From NCBI GenBank assembly GCA_963667425.1, contig OY763407.1:806001-870000 (forward strand): a stretch of DNA of 64,000 nt. Reading direction: 5' to 3'. The translations under genes were made by a program, and so were the position numbers. Below the pieces are notes generated by a model that saw only the letters and a program-made list of their open reading frames with translations, ran no database searches and was not told the DNA's origin. The stretch is from G963667425 sp963667425 [NCBI: bacterium] (GTDB lineage Bacteria > UBP6 > UBA1177). Below, one piece after another: positions 1-9,168 of this stretch; positions within the stretch are counted from its first letter, which is position 1, and every line of letters begins with the position of its first letter.

Positions 1-1
1 A

Positions 2-2125
2 TTTTATATAGATACTTTTTTAAGTAGTGACAATGTACTTGGAAGTCTTCTTGCACATACACACAATTTTTATTTTGTAAAAAAACCACTCTTCCCTCTT
101 TTAAGAGATATGTATGATGAAAGAATAGAATACCCTGTAATTAATGGTTCCGACAGTGATATTTTGTACTACAATGAAGCGGTTAAGGCTTATACAAACA
201 AAGATATTGTTCTAACCAGAGAGGCTTTGGATAAACTTTATACAAGCTATGAAAGAAGCCCTGTTTTCAGACTTGCAGATTTTCTAAAAGTTGATTTATA
301 TAGAGAAGAATTATTGCAAAAGGATTCAACAGAAAACTGGGAGTGGTTTGAGCTCCTTGACAGACTACGAAAGGTAGTTTCAATATATCCGGATTCACCG
401 CTTGCTCCATGGGGTTATGTAATGATGGGTGAAGTTGGTTATAAACTTAAAATGTATCCTGAGGGTGCCAGGAGCTTTAAAAAAGTTGCAGATCAATATC
501 ACTACTCTGATCAGGCAAATCATGCTGCTCTTAAATATGCGGAATATCTTTATAGTAGAGGAGAAACAAAAGATATCCCAAGGCTCCTTTTTAATCCGGC
601 AAAATCATCTGATAAAAATGAAAGGAATACAGCACTTACAATTCTTTCTCTTGTTTATAAAAACAGTCCCAGAAATGGTAATATTCTTGATGCCTTATGT
701 ACAATTCCAGATATCTCTGAAATAAAAATGGCTTCGGATGGTCTTATTTTTACTACGGCAGAAGTGCTTTTAACTAATGAAAAAACTTCATGCGCAAGAG
801 AATATTATCAGACATTTATGAGAAACTTTCCTGATTCAAAATATAAAGATATTGTGAGCTTCAGGCTTGCAGATACCTATATGTCTGAAAAGAACACTAC
901 TGAAGCTATAAAAAAATATCAGGAAACTGTTAATAAATATAGGAATTCTGAAGGTTCCAGACTAGCACTTCTTCAAATTACAGAAGTTGACAGTTTTTTA
1001 AAAAACAAAGATCCGGAAGCTGATATTTATGAAAAAGCTTTTTTCAATGCCAAGACTGATTTTGAATATTCAATTCTGGCCTTTAAGCTTGCTATGAAAT
1101 ATTATCGTATGGGAAAAAGAGTTCAGGCTATAACCATACTGGCATCTCTTATTGAAAAATTCCCGGAATCTGTATCCGGACAAATAGCTAAAACTGTTAC
1201 AATGACTCTTTTTAAAAAAGCTGTTCAAGATCTTTATGTTACAGAAAACTATCCTGCAATAATAAATTTCTTTCATATGATTCCTGATTTTTTAGCAAAG
1301 ATGGAAGATTCAACAGAAACATATGCTATTTTAGGTAAAGCCCTAAGTAAAGAAGGGTATTTTAAAGAAAGTGAAAAAGTTTTTGAAAAAATATTAAAAG
1401 AGTCACCTGAAGACAATGATATGTTTCGAAGTATTGCCCTTCTTAATATTCTGGATAGTTATATAAATACAAATAAAAAAAGAAAAGCCGAGATGAGTCT
1501 TAAATATTATGAAGATTATATAAAAAAGATAAAAACTATCTATCCAATATTTTTAAGACTGAAAGGTAATTATTATAAAGAACTTGAACAAAACAATAAA
1601 CTCGCGAGAAAGTATTATATTCAGTCAAAAAAACTTGAACCATATAATATTAATCGTCTTATTATAGATTTAAAGCTTTCGGAAATTGCTTATGAAGAAG
1701 GCAACTATACTCTTGCTGAAAAAGAATCTAAAAATCTTTATGATTATTTTCAGGCATATCCTAAATCATTTAATTTTCTTGAAAGAGGTGCTGTAATTCA
1801 TCTGCTCTCTAAAGTTTTCCAAAATAAAATGGATGATTATGCAAAAAAACTGGATGAAGTATCAGAAAACATTTCTCCAAATATAAGAGACGATCTTAAT
1901 ATGCTTAGAATTACGCATCTTCTCGAAAAGAAAGAGGATGACAATGCTGAAAAAATTCTGGAAAAACTTTCAAATAAAGAATCAACAATGGCTAAACAGC
2001 TTCAGAAAACTGTAAAAATGCGTAAAGATATGAAAACAAAAATGAAAGAAGCTGAAGATAAATATATTAAATATATGGAAAAATTATCTGAAGAAGAAAA
2101 TAGAATAGATAATAGATTCTATTAG
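2..2125 (+). CDS. TPR-repeat protein, 5' end outside the window
   Basis: The reading frame is open from the first bases of the window, so the first in-frame ATG at 110 is probably internal and the true start lies upstream. About 700 residues are visible, made of helix-turn-helix units typical of tetratricopeptide repeats (for example 'APWGYVMMGEVGYKLKMYPE' and 'GKALSKEGYFKESEKVFEKI'). The C-terminal 70 or so residues are Lys/Glu-rich and likely coiled coil. No catalytic motif is visible, so a scaffold or envelope-assembly role is only a guess. The gene ends four bases into the convergent outer-membrane protein gene. Confidence 0.75.
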   Translation, partial: FYIDTFLSSDNVLGSLLAHTHNFYFVKKPLFPLLRDMYDERIEYPVINGSDSDILYYNEAVKAYTNKDIVLTREALDKLYTSYERSPVFRLADFLKVDLYREELLQKDSTENWEWFELLDRLRKVVSIYPDSPLAPWGYVMMGEVGYKLKMYPEGARSFKKVADQYHYSDQANHAALKYAEYLYSRGETKDIPRLLFNPAKSSDKNERNTALTILSLVYKNSPRNGNILDALCTIPDISEIKMASDGLIFTTAEVLLTNEKTSCAREYYQTFMRNFPDSKYKDIVSFRLADTYMSEKNTTEAIKKYQETVNKYRNSEGSRLALLQITEVDSFLKNKDPEADIYEKAFFNAKTDFEYSILAFKLAMKYYRMGKRVQAITILASLIEKFPESVSGQIAKTVTMTLFKKAVQDLYVTENYPAIINFFHMIPDFLAKMEDSTETYAILGKALSKEGYFKESEKVFEKILKESPEDNDMFRSIALLNILDSYINTNKKRKAEMSLKYYEDYIKKIKTIYPIFLRLKGNYYKELEQNNKLARKYYIQSKKLEPYNINRLIIDLKLSEIAYEEGNYTLAEKESKNLYDYFQAYPKSFNFLERGAVIHLLSKVFQNKMDDYAKKLDEVSENISPNIRDDLNMLRITHLLEKKEDDNAEKILEKLSNKESTMAKQLQKTVKMRKDMKTKMKEAEDKYIKYMEKLSEEENRIDNRFY

Positions 2126-2697
2126 AACCCTATACCAAGAGAAAAAGCAAATGTCGGATAGTAGTGATCATAAATTGTATAGAAAGGAAGAGTTGCATCT
2201 GCCTGAATAAAAAATCTTACATCACTTACTCTCATAAATTCCATACCGGTATAAACACCTCCTCTAAGCCCCCATTGACTTTCATCATCAATTGAAGTTA
2301 CACCAAAACTTAAGTTTACTCCAAGATAAGGAGACACGTTGGATAATGGTAAAAAGAAATACCCACCACCAAGTTTAATGATCGACATATCCATTGACAT
2401 AAAATCATCATTCCAATTAAATGTTGAATCAAAAAGGTTTACATCTAAAGCAAAATTATCCATTTCAGCTCTGTAACCTATTCCGAAAGCAACACCGGAA
2501 CCAAGATCAATTCCTTCTCCAGCCACAAAACCATAACCAAGTCTGAAATTAAGTATACTGTCAGTTTTTACTCTATTTGGATTTGCTTCTTTATCTGTTA
2601 CATTTGAGCGGTTCATTTCTTTTACTTCAGATGCAAAAAGAGACGCTGCAACAAAAAAGGAAAATACAAATAGAAATAATGATTTCAAATTCTTCAC
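2122..2697 (-). CDS. Outer-membrane beta-barrel protein
   Basis: A 191-residue protein starting at GTG, with a strong AGGAGG ribosome site just upstream that decides the start. The N-terminus is a signal peptide (basic start, hydrophobic core, cleavage likely near 'ASLFASEV'). The rest is alternating polar/hydrophobic strands rich in Gly, Tyr and Phe, ending in Phe ('FAFSLGIGF'), which is the pattern of small OMP_b-brl barrels inserted by the BAM machinery. The specific role is unknown. It lies downstream of the trans-sulfuration enzyme gene with a gap of about 77 bases and converges with the TPR gene. Confidence 0.7.
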   Translation of the reverse strand: MKNLKSLFLFVFSFFVAASLFASEVKEMNRSNVTDKEANPNRVKTDSILNFRLGYGFVAGEGIDLGSGVAFGIGYRAEMDNFALDVNLFDSTFNWNDDFMSMDMSIIKLGGGYFFLPLSNVSPYLGVNLSFGVTSIDDESQWGLRGGVYTGMEFMRVSDVRFFIQADATLPFYTIYDHYYPTFAFSLGIGF

Positions 2698-2774
2698 TTT
2701 AACCTCCTAAAAAATAACCCAAGCGAAGTTTAATAAAAAAATCGCATGATGTCAAAAAACAAACGTTTACGTTA

Positions 2775-3941
2775 TTAAATCAGTGCATTTTCAATATCTT
2801 CAATAATATCTGAAACATCTTCAATTCCTGCAGAAATTCTTATCATCTTTTCCGTAAAACCAAAATTCTCCAGTTCAGTTCTCTCATATCCACGATGTGT
2901 CATTAAAGCCGGCACCTGAACAAGAGATTCACAATCACCTAGGCTTACTGCAAGCTTTAAGAGTTTTAGTTTTTCAACAAACTCGGACGTGGAACCTTTT
3001 TTCAGCTCAAAACTTATAATACCTCCAAAAAGTTTCATCTGAGATGCAGCTATTCCATGATTCTTAAAAGATGAAAGTCCAGGATAATATACTTTTTCAA
3101 CATTTTTATGATTATCAAGAAATTCTGCAATTTTCATAGCATTTTCAGAATGTTTTTCCATTCTTATCGAGAGTGTTTTTAACCCTCTCAACAAAAGCCA
3201 CGCATCGAAAGGAGACATTACTCCACCAAATTCACACATATATCCGAATTTAAGTTCATTAATATAAGATTCGTCTCCTGAAACTGCAACTCCTCCAACG
3301 ACATCTCCATGTCCGCAAATATATTTTGTAGCACTATGCACAACCACATCTGCACCAAATTTTAAAGGATTCTGGAGATATGGCGTTGCAAAAGTATTAT
3401 CTATAACAACTTTTATTTCTTTCGTTTTTGCAAACTCTGAAACTTTTGCAATATCTATAATATCAAGATTCGGATTTGAAGGTGTTTCAAAGTAGATAAC
3501 TTTTACACTGCTTTCCTCAATTTTATAAAGATTGGAAATCTCAGTAAGATCTGTAAAAATAACATTAATTCCATATCTTGTTAAAATATTCTTTGCAAAA
3601 GTATAAGCTGAACCATAAAGAGTTCTATGCATTACGACAGTATCTCCAGGTTTTAAAAGAGAGAGAAGTGTTGTGCTTATTGCAGCCATACCTGAGGCAA
3701 ATGCAACTGCTGCCTTCCCTCCTTCAAGAATTGATATTTTTTCTTCAAATTCTCTTAAAGTTGGGTTGTTTCCTCTTGTATAAACATAATCACTGCTTTT
3801 AAAACTCATGACATCTTCAACATGCTGAAGATTGTTGAAAACAAAAGTCGATGTCTGAAAGATTGGAGAATTTAATGCATTACACGGATTGTTCTTATGG
3901 AGTCCATGTATTGCATTGGTCGAAAAACCTTTTTTTATCAT
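2775..3941 (-). CDS. PLP-dependent trans-sulfuration enzyme, methionine gamma-lyase-like
   Basis: A 388-residue Cys/Met-metabolism PLP enzyme of full family length. The PLP Schiff-base lysine is K206 in 'SATKYICGHGD'; D181 in 'DNTFATPYL' should pair with the pyridine nitrogen, and 'YTRGNNPT' near residue 54 is the usual phosphate/substrate loop. Overall it resembles methionine gamma-lyase and O-acetylhomoserine sulfhydrylase. The position holding the signature Cys in classical methionine gamma-lyase ('LYGC') is Ser here ('LYGSAYTF'), so the exact reaction is open. The start ATG overlaps the stop of the deaminase-like gene upstream (ATGA), implying translational coupling. Confidence 0.85.
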   Translation of the reverse strand: MIKKGFSTNAIHGLHKNNPCNALNSPIFQTSTFVFNNLQHVEDVMSFKSSDYVYTRGNNPTLREFEEKISILEGGKAAVAFASGMAAISTTLLSLLKPGDTVVMHRTLYGSAYTFAKNILTRYGINVIFTDLTEISNLYKIEESSVKVIYFETPSNPNLDIIDIAKVSEFAKTKEIKVVIDNTFATPYLQNPLKFGADVVVHSATKYICGHGDVVGGVAVSGDESYINELKFGYMCEFGGVMSPFDAWLLLRGLKTLSIRMEKHSENAMKIAEFLDNHKNVEKVYYPGLSSFKNHGIAASQMKLFGGIISFELKKGSTSEFVEKLKLLKLAVSLGDCESLVQVPALMTHRGYERTELENFGFTEKMIRISAGIEDVSDIIEDIENALI

Positions 3942-4876
3942 TTCAACCCCTGTTTTCTTATAACGTCAAGCTCCTGAACAGTAAAAAGGCCGTTTTTGTA
4001 AAGATTAAGATATTCATCAGAAACTGTTGCACCAAAAATCATAAGATCATCACTATTTATTGTTATTTTAACACCGTTGTCAAAAAGTTTTCTTGCCTGA
4101 TGTTCTTTATATGAAGCAGCTCTTCCAAGTTTAACATTGCTTGTTGGACAAACATTTAAAACAGTTCCTCTTTCGCTGAGCCATCTCATAACTTCCAGAG
4201 AATCAGCGGCACTTATCCCATGTTGAACAGCCTCGAGATTAAGCTTTTCAACAGTATAACGAACAGATTCAGCATTGCCGTATTCGCCGGCATGAGCTTT
4301 TAGTTTTAATCCGGCACGTTCAGCTGTTTTATATAAATTAACATATTCAGATGCATCTTTTGCCAGTTCATCGCCATAGAGATCTACTGCTTTAAAGTAT
4401 CCTGTTGAAAGCCATTCATCTGCAAGTTTTTCAGCTTCTGCCACATCGATTCCTCTCGGAATACCGAGCTCAGGAATAAATTCTGTATCTGGTGCAATAT
4501 TTTTATGAAGCTCATCAATAAAAGCAGCTACCCCTTTCACTCCTCCATGAAAACGAGTAAAACCGCAATCTATGCTCATTTCCAGTTTTTTTACATTGTC
4601 ATTTGCAGCAGCAACGAATGCCGAGGCAAACAGAAAGTCAAACCCTGATTCTCCTTTACTGAAACTTTCATTCAAAATTGAACCTAAATAATTCTCAAAA
4701 TCATCAAAAACAGGAAAAAAAGAAGGTTGCTTAGGCATTTTCTTTTTCAAAAACACTTCAAGATGTTCAAGCTTTCCACCCAAAACACCGTGACTGTGAA
4801 GATCTGATTTTGAAACCTCTTTTAAAATAGTTATATCATTTGCCTCTAATCCTTTTTTTAATAATTCAAAACTCAT
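3938..4876 (-). CDS. Adenosine deaminase-like amidohydrolase
   Basis: Start chosen at the internal ATG at 4876 because GGAG lies six bases upstream; an ATG at 4888 is also in frame but lacks such a site. The metal site of the adenosine/adenine deaminase superfamily is intact: H27 and H29 ('DLHSHG'), H195 with catalytic E198 ('HAGEYG'), H219 ('QHGI') and D276/D277 ('NSDD'). At 312 residues it is somewhat shorter than typical family members because the C-terminal helix is abbreviated. The substrate cannot be assigned; 5'-modified adenosines or S-adenosylhomocysteine would fit the coupled sulfur-amino-acid enzyme downstream, but that is inference. Confidence 0.8.
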   Translation of the reverse strand: MSFELLKKGLEANDITILKEVSKSDLHSHGVLGGKLEHLEVFLKKKMPKQPSFFPVFDDFENYLGSILNESFSKGESGFDFLFASAFVAAANDNVKKLEMSIDCGFTRFHGGVKGVAAFIDELHKNIAPDTEFIPELGIPRGIDVAEAEKLADEWLSTGYFKAVDLYGDELAKDASEYVNLYKTAERAGLKLKAHAGEYGNAESVRYTVEKLNLEAVQHGISAADSLEVMRWLSERGTVLNVCPTSNVKLGRAASYKEHQARKLFDNGVKITINSDDLMIFGATVSDEYLNLYKNGLFTVQELDVIRKQGLK

Positions 4877-4992
4877 GAGATACTCCATGAAAAATAATAA
4901 ACGAACTATTTTAACAGAATACTTATATAAGTCAAAAGTGCATTAAAGAATGGTTCTATTTAGTAAAGAAGAAAAAGAGAAATTAAAAAATA

Positions 4993-6078
4993 TTACTTTC
5001 CCCTCATTTGACGACCTTGTATTTTGTATACCTGTACAAGGATTTCCGCAACAGCCTTATAAGCTTCTTCAGGTATTTCGTCACCAATTTTTACAGTTCT
5101 GTAAAGGAAACGGGCTAAAGGAGGTGATTCCATAATGGTTATATTTGCATTCTTTGCTATCTTTCTTATTTGAAAAGCCATGCTGTCAACACCTTTTGCA
5201 ACCACTTTAGGTGCATAGTCAACGCCTTCCTTATACTTTATTGCGACAGAATAGTGCGTGGGATTTGTAATTACAACATCCGCTCCTTTGACTTCGGCCT
5301 GCATAGCTTTTGAAAGCATGCTCCTTCTCTGCTGTTTTAGTTTATGTTTTATTAACGGGTCGCCTTCACTGTTTTTAAATTCATCTTTTATATCCTGTCT
5401 TGACATTTTTAATTTTTGAGTATAAGACCATTTCTGATATACCCAATCCGCAACGCCTATAACAACATAAAAAATGACAGCATTTCTAAGAACTTCAAGA
5501 AAAATTCTTCCAAGAACCAGCATTATTGCAGGAGATGTAAGCTTATTTAAAGAAAAAATATCTTTTCTGTGACTAACGATAACTGTTATTGATAACATAA
5601 GAAAAACTGATATTTTCAAAATATTTTTTATTAAATCTACAGCTTTGTCCTTTGTAAGAAATATTTTCATAAATTTCCCAAAGGGATTTATTTTTTTTAA
5701 ATCCGGTTTTAATGGTTCCGTTGTGAAAAGAAATCCGACTGTTGCCAGATGCCCTGAAACAGCAGAAATTAACGTTACTGATAAAAAACCGATTAAAAGT
5801 GGAAAAATGGTTCTGAGTCCGAGATGAACTATTTTCATATAATCGGCAAAATAAAGTTCACCACCGTTTATATTATTAAAAAGAAAAGAAAACATCTTTA
5901 CAAATGAAAGGAAAAAATCTTTTCCAAGTATTATTGCAAAAAGCAGTACTGCCGCCATTGTCATTGCGGCAGGAACTTCTTTCGTTTTGGCTACATCACC
6001 CTTTTTTCTGGCATCTTCAAGCCGTCGGGGGGTAGGATCTTCCGTTTTTTCCTGATCTTGATTCTGATCTTCGCCCAC
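4993..6078 (-). CDS. flhB: FlhB, type III export switch protein
   Basis: A 361-residue protein with the FlhB/SctU layout: cytoplasmic basic N-terminus ('KTEDPTPRRLEDARKKG'), four hydrophobic segments between residues 35 and 215, then a soluble domain with the autocleavage motif NPTH at 272-275 followed by 'VVAKGVDSMAFQIRKIA' and 'PPLARFLYR'. FlhB sits in the export gate of the flagellum and switches substrate class after self-cleavage. The C-terminal domain reads as flagellar rather than injectisome type. No other flagellar gene lies in the window, so it is isolated from a flagellar cluster. Confidence 0.9.
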   Translation of the reverse strand: MGEDQNQDQEKTEDPTPRRLEDARKKGDVAKTKEVPAAMTMAAVLLFAIILGKDFFLSFVKMFSFLFNNINGGELYFADYMKIVHLGLRTIFPLLIGFLSVTLISAVSGHLATVGFLFTTEPLKPDLKKINPFGKFMKIFLTKDKAVDLIKNILKISVFLMLSITVIVSHRKDIFSLNKLTSPAIMLVLGRIFLEVLRNAVIFYVVIGVADWVYQKWSYTQKLKMSRQDIKDEFKNSEGDPLIKHKLKQQRRSMLSKAMQAEVKGADVVITNPTHYSVAIKYKEGVDYAPKVVAKGVDSMAFQIRKIAKNANITIMESPPLARFLYRTVKIGDEIPEEAYKAVAEILVQVYKIQGRQMRGK

Positions 6079-6212
6079 TCTTTACTCCTCTTTCAAGTAA
6101 AACAATTTACTGTTTACAAGTGCAAAAAACATGCCTTCAAATGGTCTTTAACTTATAATTTTGCAATATTTTTTCATATTTGTAGAATTAAAAAAACTCT
6201 TTATGAGGTTAT

Positions 6213-7322
6213 ATGCATTTGAGAAAATTCTTTTTTTTAATTCTATTGTTTGTCATGTTTGTATCTCAACCTCTTTTTTCCATTGAAAATGAAAAAACTG
6301 AAAAAGAAGATGAACTTGATTTCTTTGTTGTACCTGTTGCTTTTTATACTTCGGATAGCAGTTTCATGTTTGGTGGTTTCGGTATTTTTTCATGGGAAGC
6401 TGAACATAAAGATGAAGATATCGGAGATATTCATAATTCGGTAGCTGTAGGTGGAATGTACAGTCTCAAAAATCAGATGCTTTTTACTGAATCATCAAAT
6501 CTTTATTTTAAAAATGGATTTTTTAACTGGAAAAACATTTTTGCATTTTCTATTTTTCCGGCAGATTTTTATGGAATAGGAAATGACACCTATTATCCCC
6601 CTGAAAATAAAATAGAAACTTACACACCTCTATATTTTAAATTCGAAAATCATTTTAATTTTCTTACTTTCAGAAATCTTTACATTGGTTTAAAATCTGC
6701 TCAGGGCTATTTTAAGCTCATGAATTATGAAAAAGAACAACTTATGGGCGATTTTATATCATCCAATAAAACATCCGGTATTATATCAGGATTTGGACCC
6801 GATATAATGTATGATTCAAGAGACAACAGCTTTTATCCTGAATCCGGTCAGATGTTTAATTTTACATCACTTTTTACAAATAAATTTTTTCTAAGCGATT
6901 ACATTTTTAATCAGTTCAAACTCAATTACGCTTTTTATTATTCTGTTTTTCCTAAATTTATAACTGCATGGCAGTTTTATGCAGAGGGAATAACCGGAAA
7001 ACCGCCAATTATTTACATGCCGGATCTTGGTGGAGCAATCAATATGCGTGGTTATCCAAAAGGTCGTTATATTGATGATCTTGCATTAACAACTCAATTA
7101 GAATTAAGGTTTCCTGTTTACTGGCGTTTTGGTGGAGCTGTTTTTGGTTCTATTGGAAAAGTTCAGAAATGGGATGAAAACCCTTTTATAGATCTTCATG
7201 CAGCAGGTGGTTTTGGACTGCGTTTTATGATTTCAGAGAAAAAGAAAATTAATTTCAGACTTGATTTTGGATTCACTTCAGAAGATTTTAAAGTTTATTT
7301 TATGACAATGGAAGCTTTTTAA
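6213..7322 (+). CDS. Omp85/BamA-type surface-antigen barrel without POTRA domains
   Basis: A 369-residue outer-membrane protein with an N-terminal signal peptide (residues 1-24). The mature part matches the bacterial surface antigen (D15) barrel: 'YDSRDNSFYPESGQMF' is the classic strand pair following the barrel entry, and 'MRGYPKGRYID' corresponds to the conserved RGF/RGY loop motif of Omp85 proteins. It ends in Phe. No POTRA repeats precede the barrel, so it is a short, patatin-less family member of unknown substrate. It converges directly with pta, with no intergenic base. Confidence 0.8.
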   Translation: MHLRKFFFLILLFVMFVSQPLFSIENEKTEKEDELDFFVVPVAFYTSDSSFMFGGFGIFSWEAEHKDEDIGDIHNSVAVGGMYSLKNQMLFTESSNLYFKNGFFNWKNIFAFSIFPADFYGIGNDTYYPPENKIETYTPLYFKFENHFNFLTFRNLYIGLKSAQGYFKLMNYEKEQLMGDFISSNKTSGIISGFGPDIMYDSRDNSFYPESGQMFNFTSLFTNKFFLSDYIFNQFKLNYAFYYSVFPKFITAWQFYAEGITGKPPIIYMPDLGGAINMRGYPKGRYIDDLALTTQLELRFPVYWRFGGAVFGSIGKVQKWDENPFIDLHAAGGFGLRFMISEKKKINFRLDFGFTSEDFKVYFMTMEAF

Positions 7323-8318
7323 TTAACCCTGAGCCTGTACAGCTGTTATCGCTGTTACATTTACAATATCTTCAACGCTGCATCCTCTTGAAAGATCATT
7401 TACAGGTTTTGCAATTCCCTGAAGAAAAGGTCCGATTGCCTGTGCTTTTGCAAGTCTTTCAACAAGCTTGTATGAAATATTTCCTGCCTGAAGATCAGGG
7501 AAAACCAAAACATTTGCTTTTCCTGCAACTTTGCTTTCAGGTGCTTTCTGCCGCCCTACTCTTTCAATTAAAGCTGCATCAGCCTGAAGTTCACCATCTA
7601 GATCAAGCTCCGGTGCCAGTTCTTTTGCCAGTTTTGTGGCTTCTTTAACTTTGTCTACAAGTTCATGTTTTGCACTTCCCATTGTTGAAAATGAAAGCAT
7701 AGCAACTTTAGGATCCATTCCGCATAAAACCTTAGCTGTTTCAGCTGATGAAACTGCTATTTCAGCCATTTCAGCTGCTGATGGACACGGATTAACAGCA
7801 CAGTCGGCAAAAACAAACATTCCTTCATGTCCAAGTGTACATTCAGGAACAATCATTACGAAAGCACCACTTACTGTTTTTATTCCAGGTTTTGTTTTTA
7901 TTATCTGAAGCGCAGGACGAATTGTGTCTCCTGTTGAATGCTCTGCACCTGAAACGAGTCCATCTGCATCACCTTCTTTTACCATCATTGTTGCAAAATA
8001 AACGCAGTCCTGCATTGTTGCAAGAGCTTTTTCAGGAGTCATTCCCTTGTTTTTTCTAAGTTCATAAAACTTATCAGAGTAAGATGAAAGTTTATCTGAA
8101 TTAACAGGGTTTATTATAGCAGCTTCTGCTATATCAACATTTTTTTCTGCTGCAATAGCTCTTATTTTATCTTCATCTCCAATAAGAATTATTTTTGCTA
8201 TTTTTTCTTTTAATATAATTGATGCAGCTTCAACAGTTCTTGGTTCTGTTCCTTCAGGAAGAACAATAGTTTTTGCCGCTTTTACTGCTTTTTCTCTTAT
8301 TGATTTTATGAGATCCAT
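7323..8318 (-). CDS. pta: Phosphate acetyltransferase
   Basis: Catalyses acetyl-CoA + phosphate to acetyl phosphate + CoA, linking fermentation to substrate-level phosphorylation through acetate kinase, which is not in this window. It is the 331-residue short form, without the N-terminal DRTGG region of the E. coli enzyme. Family signatures include 'IVLPEGTEPRTVEAA' at the N-terminus, 'GDADGLVSGAEHSTGDTIRP' near residue 135, and 'NVLVFPDLQAGNISYKL' near the C-terminus. It stands alone on its strand. Confidence 0.95.
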   Translation of the reverse strand: MDLIKSIREKAVKAAKTIVLPEGTEPRTVEAASIILKEKIAKIILIGDEDKIRAIAAEKNVDIAEAAIINPVNSDKLSSYSDKFYELRKNKGMTPEKALATMQDCVYFATMMVKEGDADGLVSGAEHSTGDTIRPALQIIKTKPGIKTVSGAFVMIVPECTLGHEGMFVFADCAVNPCPSAAEMAEIAVSSAETAKVLCGMDPKVAMLSFSTMGSAKHELVDKVKEATKLAKELAPELDLDGELQADAALIERVGRQKAPESKVAGKANVLVFPDLQAGNISYKLVERLAKAQAIGPFLQGIAKPVNDLSRGCSVEDIVNVTAITAVQAQG

Positions 8319-8472
8319 AACAACACTCCTTTTTTACTGTTTATAAAGAAAACGATGAAAGATACCCCTTTCAAAAGTAAAAATCAAAAATTTGATGATT
8401 AAAAAATAGGATATTTGATTAATTGTCTCAAAAAAATATAATTAAAGAGGTTTTTAGAATATGGAGATTAAA

Positions 8473-9168
8473 ATGAAGAAACTTTTTATCCTTTTGGCAT
8501 TTGTACTTCCTTTATCGCTTAACGCAGGTTTGCTCGGACTTGGACTCAGAGCAGGTTTAACACTTTCAAAACCTGTAGAAAATTATGACCTTATGATAAT
8601 TCCTGACGAAGTAATGAGTGCACTTGATCAGGCCCAGCAGGAACTTCTTTCATCAACACAGGATGAGCTTAGTTTTAATATGGGTTTTTCATTTGGTGTA
8701 TATTATGATATCAAACTTATTCCCGGTCTTAATCTTTTAAACATAAGACCAGAGCTTGCATTTAATCAGCGTTCAGCAAAAGTTCCTAAAGAATATAAAA
8801 CAGTTGATGCTCTTGCAAAAGATATAGCTCTTATTCAAAATGATGGTACTGTTAATTTTCTTAAGGATTGGGAAACTAAAACCATGAATTACGGAGATCT
8901 TATTTTACCTCTTGTTGTAACACTTCCTGTTCCTTTTATAGATATTTATGCACTTGGCGGATATTTTATAGGTTTTAAGCTTTCAGGAAGCGATGATGCC
9001 AACTCATTTGAACATGGTTTTATTGTCGGAGCCGGACTCGGTTTTGATATGAGCATTGTAAATTTCGGTATAGAAGGAAGATACGAACAGACTCTTTCAG
9101 AAATATGGAAAGAAGGTGACAGCTCTCATTTCCAGACAGCAACTATTTCATTGTATCTTGAATTCTAG
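8473..9168 (+). CDS. Outer-membrane beta-barrel protein
   Basis: The start is the second in-frame ATG at 8473, preceded by GGAG at six bases; the ATG at 8461 overlaps that ribosome site. The signal peptide covers roughly residues 1-18 (cleavage after 'SLNA'). The mature 210 residues form an amphipathic barrel with Gly-rich turns ('GVYYDIKLIPGLNLL', 'YALGGYFIGFKL') and a terminal 'SLYLEF', typical of small porin-like OMP_b-brl proteins. Function unknown. It converges with the diguanylate cyclase gene, overlapping by four bases. Confidence 0.7.
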   Translation: MKKLFILLAFVLPLSLNAGLLGLGLRAGLTLSKPVENYDLMIIPDEVMSALDQAQQELLSSTQDELSFNMGFSFGVYYDIKLIPGLNLLNIRPELAFNQRSAKVPKEYKTVDALAKDIALIQNDGTVNFLKDWETKTMNYGDLILPLVVTLPVPFIDIYALGGYFIGFKLSGSDDANSFEHGFIVGAGLGFDMSIVNFGIEGRYEQTLSEIWKEGDSSHFQTATISLYLEF

